Shown here: positions 25,417 through 33,926 of the stretch, piece after piece
Position numbering within the stretch: the first letter of the stretch is position 1
How the letters are laid out: each line of letters starts with the position of its first letter
Assembly (NCBI GenBank): GCA_036557665.1
Contig: DATBHG010000031.1
Coordinates: 62,001-126,000, forward strand
DNA length: 64,000 bases
Source: VAZQ01 sp036557665
Lineage (GTDB): Bacteria > Pseudomonadota > Alphaproteobacteria > Rhizobiales > Xanthobacteraceae
Direction: 5' to 3'
Program-made: the position numbers and the translations under genes
Notes under the pieces: generated by a model
The model's database searches: none
What the model saw: only the letters and a program-made list of their open reading frames with translations
Told to the model about the DNA's origin: nothing

Positions 25417-26190
25417 TCACTTCTCGAGCAGACGGCGCAGGAACTCGCGAGCCCGCTCGGTTTGCGGCCGCTTGAAGAAGCTTTCCGGCTCGCCCTGCTC
25501 CACGATGAGCCCCTCGTCCATGAACACGACCCGGTCGGACACGTCACGTGCAAAGCTCATCTCGTGGGTCACCACAACCATGGTCATTCCGTCCTTTGCG
25601 AGGTCGCGCATGACGGCGAGCACCTCGCCTACAAGCTCGGGATCGAGCGCGGAAGTAACCTCGTCAAAAAGCATGACCTCGGGGCTCATCGCAAGAGCCC
25701 TGGCGATTGCCACACGCTGCTGCTGGCCGCCGGAGAGCTCGGACGGATAGGCAGCTTCCTTGGCTGCAAGTCCGACGCGAGCCAGAAGCGCGCGTGCGCT
25801 TGCAATCGCGGCATCCCGTTGCTGCCCGCGAACCCGTATCGGCGCTTCAACGATGTTGCCGATAACGGTCATGTGCGGAAACAAATTGAAATGCTGAAAA
25901 ACCATGCCGATCCGAGACCGCAGGGCGTTCAATTCGCGCTCGGTCTGGCGAATGCGCCGGCCTGTGGCGGCGTCGATCTTATAACCAACCCATTGGCCGC
26001 CGACCCGGATGCTGCCCTCCTCGAACGGCTCGAGGAAATTGATGCAGTTCAACAACGTGCTTTTGCCGGATCCGGACGGGCCAATAACGACTACGACATC
26101 GCCTGACGGCACGTCGAGGTCTATGCCCCGCAGCACCGTATGCGCACCGAAGCTTTTCACCAGGCCCCTGATCTCAACCTCCGAGGTCAT
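25417..26190 (-). CDS. Polar amino-acid ABC transporter ATPase
   Basis: 257 residues, GlnQ/HisP group. Walker A GPSGSGKST (37-45), signature LSGGQQQR, Walker B VMLFDEVTSALDPELVG, and the switch His in VVVTHEMSFAR. It forms an importer with the permease and binding protein that follow leftward transcription order in front of it (26235-27712). ATG at 26190 is used; the preceding TTG adds one residue. The TPP enzyme follows. Confidence 0.94.
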   Translation of the reverse strand: MTSEVEIRGLVKSFGAHTVLRGIDLDVPSGDVVVVIGPSGSGKSTLLNCINFLEPFEEGSIRVGGQWVGYKIDAATGRRIRQTERELNALRSRIGMVFQHFNLFPHMTVIGNIVEAPIRVRGQQRDAAIASARALLARVGLAAKEAAYPSELSGGQQQRVAIARALAMSPEVMLFDEVTSALDPELVGEVLAVMRDLAKDGMTMVVVTHEMSFARDVSDRVVFMDEGLIVEQGEPESFFKRPQTERAREFLRRLLEK

Positions 26191-26234
26191 CAAAGATCCG
26201 AGACATTGGGCAGCTCCTCTCGACCATGATGAAT

Positions 26235-26888
26235 TCAGGTCACCCGATAGTGTCTCTCCAGAAAATTATTGAGCGCCAGCAGCGGCAGTGTGAGCGCAAG
26301 GTAGCAAAGTGCAACACCGGCAAACGGACTGAAGGTATTTGCCTTCGAGGTCATTACCTCGAGCCCTGCGCGCAGCAGGTCAGCGAGGGCGATGGTCGAC
26401 ACCAGCGAGGTATTCTTCAGCAGCGTGATCGACTCGTTCGTGATCGGCGCAAGGGAGCGGCGAAGCGCCTGCGGCAGGACGATCCGGCGCATCGCCAGTG
26501 CGTACGACATTCCCAGCGAGCGGGCCGCCCGCATCTGGCCGGAATCCAGCGATTCGATGCTGCCGCGCACGATCTCGGTAATGTAGGCTCCGTTGGTCAC
26601 GGATAGTGCGATGATCGCGACGGTGAATGCATCAAGCTGGACGCCGGCCGCAGGCAGACCGTAATAGAGGAAAAGCAGAGTGACCAGAAGCGGCACGCCG
26701 CGGAGAATGGTCACGTAGAGCCGCATCAAGCCCGATATGATTTTCAGCTTCGACAGGCGGGCTACGCCCCCCAGCGTGCCGATCATGATCCCAATCGCAA
26801 TCGAGATCACCGACAGCTCAGCCGTGATGACGCAACCTTTCAACAAAGGCCCGAGCGAATAGACGAATATGTTCCAGTTGAAATCCAT
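26235..26888 (-). CDS. Polar amino-acid ABC transporter permease
   Basis: 217-residue inner-membrane permease of the HisM/GlnP family with about five helices. The N-terminal LKGCVITAELSVISIAIGIMIG and the EAA-type coupling loop SLDSGQMRAARSLGMSYALAMRRIVLPQALRR are clear. It is the only permease of this system, so it likely acts as a homodimer. It lies 44 bases before the ATPase gene. Confidence 0.93.
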   Translation of the reverse strand: MDFNWNIFVYSLGPLLKGCVITAELSVISIAIGIMIGTLGGVARLSKLKIISGLMRLYVTILRGVPLLVTLLFLYYGLPAAGVQLDAFTVAIIALSVTNGAYITEIVRGSIESLDSGQMRAARSLGMSYALAMRRIVLPQALRRSLAPITNESITLLKNTSLVSTIALADLLRAGLEVMTSKANTFSPFAGVALCYLALTLPLLALNNFLERHYRVT

Positions 26889-26935
26889 GGAGGAATCGCA
26901 GAGGAGAGCTCCTTCCCCGGCTCCTCACCGTCGGC

Positions 26936-27712
26936 TCACGAGGATCCAAACCATTTTCTGACCAGCTTGTCGTAAGCTCCGTCTTTTTTCATCGCAATCA
27001 GATGTTTGTTGATCTCCTCCAGAAGGTCCTTGTCCTGCCTGCGGGTGTTGGCTGCCTGGATTCGGCTATCCCACGTCTCGGACGCTTTCAGGCTCGGCAT
27101 GTTGCGCATGATGTATCGCATGGGAGCAACCGAGCCGACAAAGACATCCAGCCGTCCGTTTTCAAGATCCTTGAGAGCCAGGAAGACCGTATCGTACGTC
27201 TTGATCTCGACCCGCGACTCGTATTTCTCCCGAACATATTTGTCGCCGGCACTGCCTATCTCCACCCCGACGCGCTTGCCAATGATATCGTCAGGCTTGC
27301 TGACGGGTCTGTCCGGCCTGAAAGCTGCCGCCACCCCTCCGTCAAAATACGGCTCGGAGAAATCGATCTGTTGTGCGCGGTCCGGCGTGTAGACCATTCC
27401 GGTGATGAGCAGATCTACCCGGCCCGACGTGAGAGCGGCGATAATTCCCCGAAAGTCGATCGCCTCGAAGGTCAGCTTCACGCCCATGCGCCGGGCGATC
27501 TCGTTGCCGAGATCGACATCGAATCCGACTTGCTTGCCGTCCTCGATGAAACCGAAGGGTGGATAGCTGAAGGTATTCGCAGAGGTCATGACTCCGGTTC
27601 GCTTGATTTTTTCCAGGGTGGTCTCGGCCGATGCAATGGCCATACCGAGCAGAAGCGCGGTCAGAGTTGCACACGCCAGAGTCGATAATCGTGCAGGAGT
27701 GATGGCGGCCAT
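26936..27712 (-). CDS. Polar amino-acid ABC transporter binding protein
   Basis: 258-residue family-3 solute-binding protein. Signal peptide MAAITPARLSTLACATLTAL..AIASA, then LEKIKRTGVMTSANTFSYPPFGF, GKQVGFDVDLGNEIARRMG and DLLITGMVYTPDRAQQIDFSEPY, all canonical. Ligand specificity for an amino-acid-like solute is inferred from the family. First gene of the transporter part; 163 bases upstream separate it from the amidohydrolase. Confidence 0.93.
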   Translation of the reverse strand: MAAITPARLSTLACATLTALLLGMAIASAETTLEKIKRTGVMTSANTFSYPPFGFIEDGKQVGFDVDLGNEIARRMGVKLTFEAIDFRGIIAALTSGRVDLLITGMVYTPDRAQQIDFSEPYFDGGVAAAFRPDRPVSKPDDIIGKRVGVEIGSAGDKYVREKYESRVEIKTYDTVFLALKDLENGRLDVFVGSVAPMRYIMRNMPSLKASETWDSRIQAANTRRQDKDLLEEINKHLIAMKKDGAYDKLVRKWFGSS

Positions 27713-27875
27713 CGTGTTGCTCGCTCGGTCGTGGGCTGCACACTTTCGTGCGAAACCCGGCTCAGGTAGAGGTTGCTCGGACTTGTCGCGGTGAAGCGCC
27801 GCAGCTCGAGAGAACGCGTGGCGTGCTCGCGCAGCCTACAATGGGCCTCGCGCGCCGGTCAATCGCGGGCCACTT

Positions 27876-29270
27876 TCACACGACCGGCCATCGCGGCTTC
27901 GGCTTGACGTTGGCGCGGGCGGCCAGCTTCGGGGCGAGCTCTCGGCAGCGCGCGTGCACCTCGGCAAGATCGATGGTGGTGAGCTGACGGTTTTCCATGA
28001 GGATCTTGCCGTCGACCATCACTGTTTCGACGCTGTCCCCGCTCGCCGTGTACACCAGGCTGTAGACGTAATTGTAGGTCGGCACCCATTCCGGCCGATC
28101 GGTGTTGATCACGATCAGATCCGCTTTCTTGCCCGGCTCGATCGATCCGAGATCGTTCTCCCACGCGATCGCACGATAGCCGGCAAGGGTCGCCATCTCG
28201 ACCACCTCCTCCGCGGTAATCGCCTCGGGGTCGAGCTTGGCGTCCTTGGGAAGCGTAGCCGCGAGGTACATCGAGCGGAACATGTCCTTGTGGTCGGCGG
28301 AATTGACGCCGTCGCAGCCGAGGCAGACCGTGACGCCCTTCTTTCGCATCTCCAGAAAGCGGCTCATCTGCGTGGTGCCCTTGGCCAGCTTCAACGCTGC
28401 GGGCGGGTTCTGGCACACCTTGGCACCGGTTTGCGCCAGCATGTCGACCTCGAAACCTTCGACCGCGGTCATGTGGTTGAGATAAACGTTCGGCCCAAGG
28501 GCGCCGATGCGATACATGTGCTCGACCGGCCGGTGTCCGGTCGCCTTGAGCTCGCTTGCTACCTCCTCGCGCGAGCTCGCCTTGTGCATCAGCGTAAACG
28601 TACCGTGCTCGTCGGCGAGCGCCTTTGCCCCAAGCATCAGCTCGTCGGAGCAGGTACCTACGCCTTCGATGGTCGCAAAGCACTTGATACGCCCATCCGA
28701 CAGCCCGTCATACGCCTTGATATTCCTCTCGGTGAGATCGAGCGCCTGTTGCAGCGTCATCCTCTTGAAGTAATGAGGGCACTTGTGACCGTCCGGGCCG
28801 GCATGATCCCATACCCAGCTGCCGGTCGTCGCCCGCATCCCGGTCTCCTCGATCGCCTTTATCGTGGTGTCGAGCCACATGCAGCCCGGCTCGACAAAGC
28901 ATGTCGTGCCGGACCGGATCATCTCCGCCATCAGGCACTTGGCGTACCAGTATTCATCCTCCTCGGTGATCGCCGCCATGTATGGGTAGCACCAGAACTT
29001 CAGCCAATCGCTGGTGCGCAGCGTGTCCGGGATCAGGCCGCGGGCGATCTCGCCGAGGTGTGCATGCCCGTCGACCAGCCCCGGCATGACGAGCCGCATC
29101 GATGCGTCGATGGTTTTGCCCGCCTTGAACCGCTGCCGAAGGCTCGCCGCCTTGCCAACAGCGATAATTCGATCCTTGCGAATCGCAACGGCGCCATCGG
29201 TGACGATCTCTCGGCTCTGATTGAGGGTGAGCAAAGTGCCGCGCTCAACCAGTACGTCCACGCTCTCCAT
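27876..29270 (-). CDS. Amidohydrolase, TRZ/ATZ deaminase-like
   Basis: 464-residue TIM-barrel metallohydrolase of the group containing S-adenosylhomocysteine/methylthioadenosine deaminases and s-triazine hydrolases. Metal ligands: H69 and H71 in VDGHAHLGE, a His in LMHKASSREE, another in LNHMTAVEG, and an Asp in VCLGCDGVNSAD. The composite beta-sandwich ends are at both termini (ERGTLLTLN and VETVMVDGKIL). It should remove an amino, halide or similar group from a heterocycle or amidine; the substrate is not known. Same strand as the transport genes. Confidence 0.9.
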   Translation of the reverse strand: MESVDVLVERGTLLTLNQSREIVTDGAVAIRKDRIIAVGKAASLRQRFKAGKTIDASMRLVMPGLVDGHAHLGEIARGLIPDTLRTSDWLKFWCYPYMAAITEEDEYWYAKCLMAEMIRSGTTCFVEPGCMWLDTTIKAIEETGMRATTGSWVWDHAGPDGHKCPHYFKRMTLQQALDLTERNIKAYDGLSDGRIKCFATIEGVGTCSDELMLGAKALADEHGTFTLMHKASSREEVASELKATGHRPVEHMYRIGALGPNVYLNHMTAVEGFEVDMLAQTGAKVCQNPPAALKLAKGTTQMSRFLEMRKKGVTVCLGCDGVNSADHKDMFRSMYLAATLPKDAKLDPEAITAEEVVEMATLAGYRAIAWENDLGSIEPGKKADLIVINTDRPEWVPTYNYVYSLVYTASGDSVETVMVDGKILMENRQLTTIDLAEVHARCRELAPKLAARANVKPKPRWPVV

Positions 29271-29331
29271 GCTTTCCTCGGCTTGCCTGCACGACAGCGC
29301 TTCTCTGTCGCGGACGGGTGGTGATTTTTTC

Positions 29332-29646
29332 CTACCTTATCGGCGAGAACGGCGCGGGAACAAGTATGCGCGTTTCCATCCTCACGATGATGTCTGGTGA
29401 TTGTTTGAGGTATTCCTGCCATTCCGAGTCGGCGGCAAGCAGAGCGCGCCGCCGCTCGCGCTCGGCAAGCGACTCGTAGCCCCAGAGATGGACGATCTGA
29501 TTGAGCTCGCCGATCTCGGTATGAAAATACCCGATGAGATTGCCGAGTATTCGCGTTTGGATGCGCAGACCCCGGGGGTCGTAATCCTGATAATAGAGCG
29601 CAACGGCTCCCGGCTTGACGGTGTAGCACCGCTCTTCAACAATCAT
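29332..29646 (-). CDS. NIPSNAP-family protein
   Basis: 104-residue ferredoxin-like dimeric alpha/beta-barrel protein. It starts MIVEERCYTVKPGAVALYY and contains GYFHTEIGELNQIVHLWGYESLAERERRRA, the standard NIPSNAP block. These small proteins are frequent in catabolic operons, where the role is usually unproven (isomerase, monooxygenase-like or structural). It sits between the SDR and the amidohydrolase on the same strand. Confidence 0.9.
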   Translation of the reverse strand: MIVEERCYTVKPGAVALYYQDYDPRGLRIQTRILGNLIGYFHTEIGELNQIVHLWGYESLAERERRRALLAADSEWQEYLKQSPDIIVRMETRILVPAPFSPIR

Positions 29647-29696
29647 TGATCTTCCCTATCCACAGCTGCCGGCGTTGCACCGTTTCGATCATGACC

Positions 29697-30452
29697 TCAG
29701 ACCATGACATCGCCCCCCGCCGGGCAGAGCGTCTGGCCGGTGAAATAGCTGCCGTCCTCCGTCGCAAGGAACAGAGCCGTGGCGACGACATCGCGAACCT
29801 CGCCAACCCGCCCGAGGGGGTAGGCGCCCACGATTGAGTCGCGCACGTCATCCGGCATGAAATTGTACAGGTCGGTGCGGATGATCGCAGGCGCGATGCA
29901 GTTCACGTTGATGCCGTCGTGCCCGACCTCTCGGGCGAGCGCGCGGGTGAACCCGATCATTCCAGCCTTGGCCGCGGACATGTGGGTGAACTCGGCTCCG
30001 CCGCTCACGCCGAAGGTGCCGCTCATATTGATGATCTTGCCGCTCCTCTGCCTGAGCATGTGCGGTATGGCAAAACGCGTGCACAGGAACATCCCGCGCA
30101 AATGCACCTTGATCATGTTGTCCCATGTCTCTACCGACATGTCGGCAAGCCTGAAGGAATTGAGGATGCCCGCATTGTTGACGAGAATGTCGATGCCGCC
30201 GAGCTCCTTGACGGCGGTGTCGATCATCGCGCGGACATCGTCTACCTCGCCCACATCGGCGCGCACCGTGATGGCGTCGCTGCCGCTCTTCCTGATCGCG
30301 TCGGCGACCTCGCGGGCGGCCTGCTCGTCTTGCGCATAGCTCACGACGACCTTGGCGCCCTCGGCGCCGAACCCTTCGGCGATGCCGCGGCCAAGACCGC
30401 GGCTCGCTCCGGTGATGACCGCAACCTTGCCCGTCAATCTTCCCTTGCCCAT
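29697..30452 (-). CDS. Short-chain dehydrogenase/reductase
   Basis: 251-residue classical SDR. Cofactor motif TGASRGLGRG near 15-24, NNAG, the Ser of a catalytic triad in NMSGTFGVSGG, and the Lys of HMSAAKAG. The catalytic Tyr of YxxxK is replaced: the text reads THMSAAK, so position Tyr is Met, an unusual change. It binds NAD(P) by the glycine motif. ATG at 30452 is preferred over a longer upstream frame. If the missing Tyr is real, activity may be altered. Confidence 0.85.
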   Translation of the reverse strand: MGKGRLTGKVAVITGASRGLGRGIAEGFGAEGAKVVVSYAQDEQAAREVADAIRKSGSDAITVRADVGEVDDVRAMIDTAVKELGGIDILVNNAGILNSFRLADMSVETWDNMIKVHLRGMFLCTRFAIPHMLRQRSGKIINMSGTFGVSGGAEFTHMSAAKAGMIGFTRALAREVGHDGINVNCIAPAIIRTDLYNFMPDDVRDSIVGAYPLGRVGEVRDVVATALFLATEDGSYFTGQTLCPAGGDVMV

Positions 30453-30474
30453 CCTTGGCCCTCCGTTTTGGTCC

Positions 30475-31338
30475 TCAACCTCGAGCCGGCGAGCCGCCCT
30501 TCCACTCGCGCCAGCAGCCACGCTCGACGGCTGCAAGGAAGCTGAACACGATGGCGTTGAACAGCGACGGCTCCTCCAGGTTTATGAGATGGCCGGTACG
30601 CGGCATGACGCACAGGGCGGCATCGGGAAGGACGCTCTTGAGAAAAAGATTGGGCTCGAGACAGGGCGTGTCCTCATCGCCGACAACGAGCAGGAGCGGA
30701 CGATCAAGACCGCGCAATGCATCGGCGAGATGCCACAGTGACGGCCGCGTGGCGAGCACGCCGCGTAACGTCATCGCCATCCCGGTCACCGAATGCTCGC
30801 TCAACCGTTGTGCAAACTGCGACCAGCCGCTCTCGTCCTTGGCACGCAGACATTGCGCATAGCTGCTGAACGCGAGAGCACGGGCAAAGGCGATCATGCC
30901 GACGGTTTCGGCGTGATCGGCCTCGCGCCGTGAGGAGATGCCATGCTCGGCCTGCTGCTCCGGCTTGGCCCCGTAACCGACCCCCGCAACAACAAGTGAG
31001 CGGACAAGTTGCGGATGACGCAAGCCGAGATGCAGGGCGGCAAAGCCGCCCATCGACAGCCCGATTACGTGTGCCGGGCCGTCGCAGACAGCGCGCACCA
31101 CATCGGCCAGGTCCTCGGCCGCGCGGATTTGACCGTAGGCGCCTGCCGCCGGCGGCACATCGGAGGGGGGATAGCCGCGCGCACAGTAGGCGGTGCAACG
31201 GTAATAGCGGGAAAAGTATCCGACCTGAGCCTCCCAACTGCGCGCGTCGCTGGAAAACTCGTGCGCGAGCACAAGCGGCGCCCCGCTGCCGACTGAGCGA
31301 GCCTCAAGCTTGATCCCATCGGAGGCGCTGATCAGCAT
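30475..31338 (-). CDS. Alpha/beta hydrolase (enol-lactonase-like)
   Basis: 287 residues. Nucleophile elbow GLSMGG, with YCARGYPPSDVP before it, DEDTPC for the acid region and RTGHLINLEEPSLFN for the His. Text resembles 3-oxoadipate enol-lactonases and related hydrolases. It is a clear relative of the protein at 45001-45888: both share the RGYPPS, GLSMGGFAALH and GHxINLEEP patterns. The ATG at 31338 overlaps the M20-like gene by 7 bases, so they are co-transcribed. Confidence 0.88.
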   Translation of the reverse strand: MLISASDGIKLEARSVGSGAPLVLAHEFSSDARSWEAQVGYFSRYYRCTAYCARGYPPSDVPPAAGAYGQIRAAEDLADVVRAVCDGPAHVIGLSMGGFAALHLGLRHPQLVRSLVVAGVGYGAKPEQQAEHGISSRREADHAETVGMIAFARALAFSSYAQCLRAKDESGWSQFAQRLSEHSVTGMAMTLRGVLATRPSLWHLADALRGLDRPLLLVVGDEDTPCLEPNLFLKSVLPDAALCVMPRTGHLINLEEPSLFNAIVFSFLAAVERGCWREWKGGSPARG

Positions 31339-32519
31339 GCACGCAGAATTGCAGCGGCGGTCAACGCGTAGATGCGCGTTGCGGCCTCGATGTCGGCAAG
31401 CGCCAGGGATTCGTTCGGCTGATACACCGGCTCGCCTCCCGGTCCGAAGATCACAGTCTCGCACAGGCGCCCGAAGCTCGCCGTATCTCCGAGCCAGGAG
31501 CCGCCATGAAACCTCGCGGGTTTGCCCATGGTCGCCTCCCATGCGGCCTTGAGCGCGACCACGATCGGGGCGGCCGGATCCACCATGAAGGAATCCTTGA
31601 TGTCCGCGTCGACCATTTCAACGGCGATCTCGGGGTCGCGCGCTTTGGCACGATCGATCGCGCCTTGCATGAGAGCACGCACCTCCTCGATCGGAACACC
31701 GGGTTGCGGACGGGAATCCACCCGAATGGTGCACCGGTCGGGAATCATGGAGGGGCCTCCGGGAAACAGGCCACCGTAGATGCGGCCGACCGCCGTAAAG
31801 AGCTCGGGACCAACGAGCTCCTTCATCTCCTGCGGGATCTCGGGAAAATATTTGAGCCTGGAGATCTCCTCGATCACGGGGAGGATCTTTTCGATCGCAT
31901 TTATCGCCAGGTGCTTGTGACAGGTGTGAGCGGAACGGCCGATCGTCGAGATGTCGAAATAATAACGGCCGCGATGCGCGACATAGATCTGCATATCGGT
32001 CAGCTCGGCCAGAACGCAGTGGTCGAACTGATGGCGGCGGAACAGGTCGATGCTGCCGGTCTGCTGGCCCATGTGATCGGCAACTGCGGCAAACGTGATC
32101 TTGCCTCCAAAGTCCGTCCCGCTCTCGAGGAGGGTCATGATGCCTCCGATCAACGAGCCGAGCCCAGCCTTCATGTCCATGACGCCATGGCCGTAGAGTC
32201 GGCCATTCTCGATCGCACCGTCGAATGGATCGCGCTGCCATCCCTCGCACACTGGTTTGGTGTCCAGATGTCCCGTAAACAGCAGGCGAGGGCCCGGCCT
32301 TCCGCTGTCCACTTCCCACAATGTGTTGAGGCGCCCCTCATAGGTTTTTTCGCACCAGACTTTGCCGACCCCGAGCGAGGCCAGCCTCGCCTCGAGCTGG
32401 CGCGCGAGCGCATCCTCCCTCCCGTTCGTGCTGTCGGTGCGCACCATCTCCTGAGTGAAATCGATGGCGATCTCGGTTGCCCGCGAGGACGCGAGCTTCT
32501 CGCGCACCGTAACATTCAT
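31332..32519 (-). CDS. M20-family (ArgE/DapE-like) protein with altered catalytic site
   Basis: 395 residues with the M20 layout. H84 and D86 in GHLDTKPV, D115 in GVMDMKAG and E172 in LAELTD are present. The motif that normally carries the catalytic and metal-binding Glu pair (ADEE..G) reads ADHM..TG at 147-155. The C-terminal His (GPG...AH.pNE) reads VYQPNES. Two or three expected ligands are therefore absent, though the dimerisation domain is intact. It may be an amidase with different chemistry or a non-catalytic binding protein. It lies in the leftward operon between the two amidohydrolase/hydrolase genes. Confidence 0.85.
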   Translation of the reverse strand: MNVTVREKLASSRATEIAIDFTQEMVRTDSTNGREDALARQLEARLASLGVGKVWCEKTYEGRLNTLWEVDSGRPGPRLLFTGHLDTKPVCEGWQRDPFDGAIENGRLYGHGVMDMKAGLGSLIGGIMTLLESGTDFGGKITFAAVADHMGQQTGSIDLFRRHQFDHCVLAELTDMQIYVAHRGRYYFDISTIGRSAHTCHKHLAINAIEKILPVIEEISRLKYFPEIPQEMKELVGPELFTAVGRIYGGLFPGGPSMIPDRCTIRVDSRPQPGVPIEEVRALMQGAIDRAKARDPEIAVEMVDADIKDSFMVDPAAPIVVALKAAWEATMGKPARFHGGSWLGDTASFGRLCETVIFGPGGEPVYQPNESLALADIEAATRIYALTAAAILRAC

Positions 32520-32533
32520 GGTTCTCTCCTTAT

Positions 32534-33766
32534 TCAGAGCGCACCCGCGACCAGATGACCGCGGACGAAGACTGCGCGATTCGTCGCGCCCGTCGCGACG
32601 AGGTCGTCTACGTCATCGCAGTCCGTAATGAGCAGGTCGGCGCGCGCGCCGACCTGAACTCCCCAGTCCTTGCCGAGGCCGAGAACACCGGCAGGCGCGG
32701 TCGAAACCAGCTCGAAGGCAGTGTGAAGATCGGCCAATCCAAGATGTCCGGCAGTGAGCGTCCAGCGCGCGATTTCCAGAAGATCCCCGGAGCCGATCGG
32801 TACAAACGGATCCTGGATGTTGTCGGAGGCCGCTGCAACCCGAACTCCCGCGGCGAGGAGCTCGCGCACCCGGGTGACGCCGCGGGGCGCCAACTGGTCC
32901 GCGTCGCGGCCTTGCAGAAAAAGATTGGCGGCAGGCAGCGTGATGACGGAAATTCCCGCCTCGGCGAGACCATTCATGATGCGTCTTGCCGCATCAGGCG
33001 CGACGGCGCTCAGGGCACAGCAATGACCGGCTGTGACTCGTCCTTGCATTCCGTGCGCGCGCGTGCGCTCGATCAGCGGGTCGAACAGAAGCCGACGGGT
33101 ATCGAGATGCTCGTCGATATGCATATCCAGCGGCAACCCGCTCCGCTCGGCGGCCTCGAACAGAAGATCCAGAAAGCGAAGCGGCTCGTCGGCGTATTGC
33201 GGGACGCCTCCGATCGCATCGGCGCCTCCGGCGATTGCGGCTGCCAGCCATTGCCTGGCGGAATCGAGCTTGCGCGGAGCGTCCCCCGTCAGGTGCGCCA
33301 CCACCTGCAAGGTCATTCGCTCGCGGCAGCGCTCGCGAAGCTCGATCATGGCCTCGAAGGCACGAAGGCCGCTGTCGGACTCGATATTCGTATGGTTGCG
33401 GATAGCCACCGTCCCGCGGGCAAGACAAATGTCGAGGGTGCGCTCGGCGCGCGCCATGATGTCCTCGCGGGTCGCCGCGCTGGCAAACCTGCGATAGGCC
33501 GCCGAGGCACCCTCGAGCGTAGCTGTCGGATTTTCGACGAGACGCCGCGTGCGCGACTTGTCGAGGTGCTGATGCGCATCCACCAGTCCCGCTACGACAA
33601 GCTTGTTTGCGAGATCGACCTTTCTTTCCGCGCGCTCGTCCGCGATCCCGCGATCCATCGCGACGATACGGCCATCCCTGCCCACGGCGATATCGAGTCG
33701 CTCCAGCGCCCTCGCACCGGACCGGAGCACCCGACCCCGCTGCAAAAGAAGTGCTGCGCTGATCAA
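32534..33766 (-). CDS. Amidohydrolase, cytosine deaminase (CodA)-like
   Basis: 410 residues from a TTG start preceded by GGGAA. Metal ligands: H65 and H67 in DAHQHLDKS, HIDEHLD, GHCCALSA and the Asp of ASDNIQDPFVP. The SDN.QDPF and HLDK signatures are those of cytosine deaminase and N-acyl or isocytosine-type relatives. A hydrolytic deamination or ring opening of a pyrimidine-like compound is likely but unproven. First gene of the long leftward operon, divergent from the Liv-type transporter. Start choice is uncertain as no ATG fits. Confidence 0.87.
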   Translation of the reverse strand: MISAALLLQRGRVLRSGARALERLDIAVGRDGRIVAMDRGIADERAERKVDLANKLVVAGLVDAHQHLDKSRTRRLVENPTATLEGASAAYRRFASAATREDIMARAERTLDICLARGTVAIRNHTNIESDSGLRAFEAMIELRERCRERMTLQVVAHLTGDAPRKLDSARQWLAAAIAGGADAIGGVPQYADEPLRFLDLLFEAAERSGLPLDMHIDEHLDTRRLLFDPLIERTRAHGMQGRVTAGHCCALSAVAPDAARRIMNGLAEAGISVITLPAANLFLQGRDADQLAPRGVTRVRELLAAGVRVAAASDNIQDPFVPIGSGDLLEIARWTLTAGHLGLADLHTAFELVSTAPAGVLGLGKDWGVQVGARADLLITDCDDVDDLVATGATNRAVFVRGHLVAGAL

Positions 33767-33812
33767 TATCGATTCCCAAACAACGTGACGCGAGCCCTCG
33801 AGCGGGCAAATG

Positions 33813-33822
33813 TTGTATACCA
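33813..33822. promoter_or_regulatory. TTGTATAC-type operator, copy A
   Basis: TTGTATACCA, nine of ten matches to the palindrome TTGTATACAA, between the divergent CodA-like and LivK-like genes. It fits the operator class known for some GntR/FCD regulators (for example the malonate regulator MatR). Copies occur at 42952 and about 51044. Confidence 0.7.
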
Positions 33823-33926
33823 GTAGCGCGGAAAGGTATAATGCTTTCGCGATGTTATGGCCTGCAGCAGGGCCCCGGCCCATGCCATGCGGGTACGTGG
33901 TCCTGGTTGCAGCAGATGAGGCGCTC

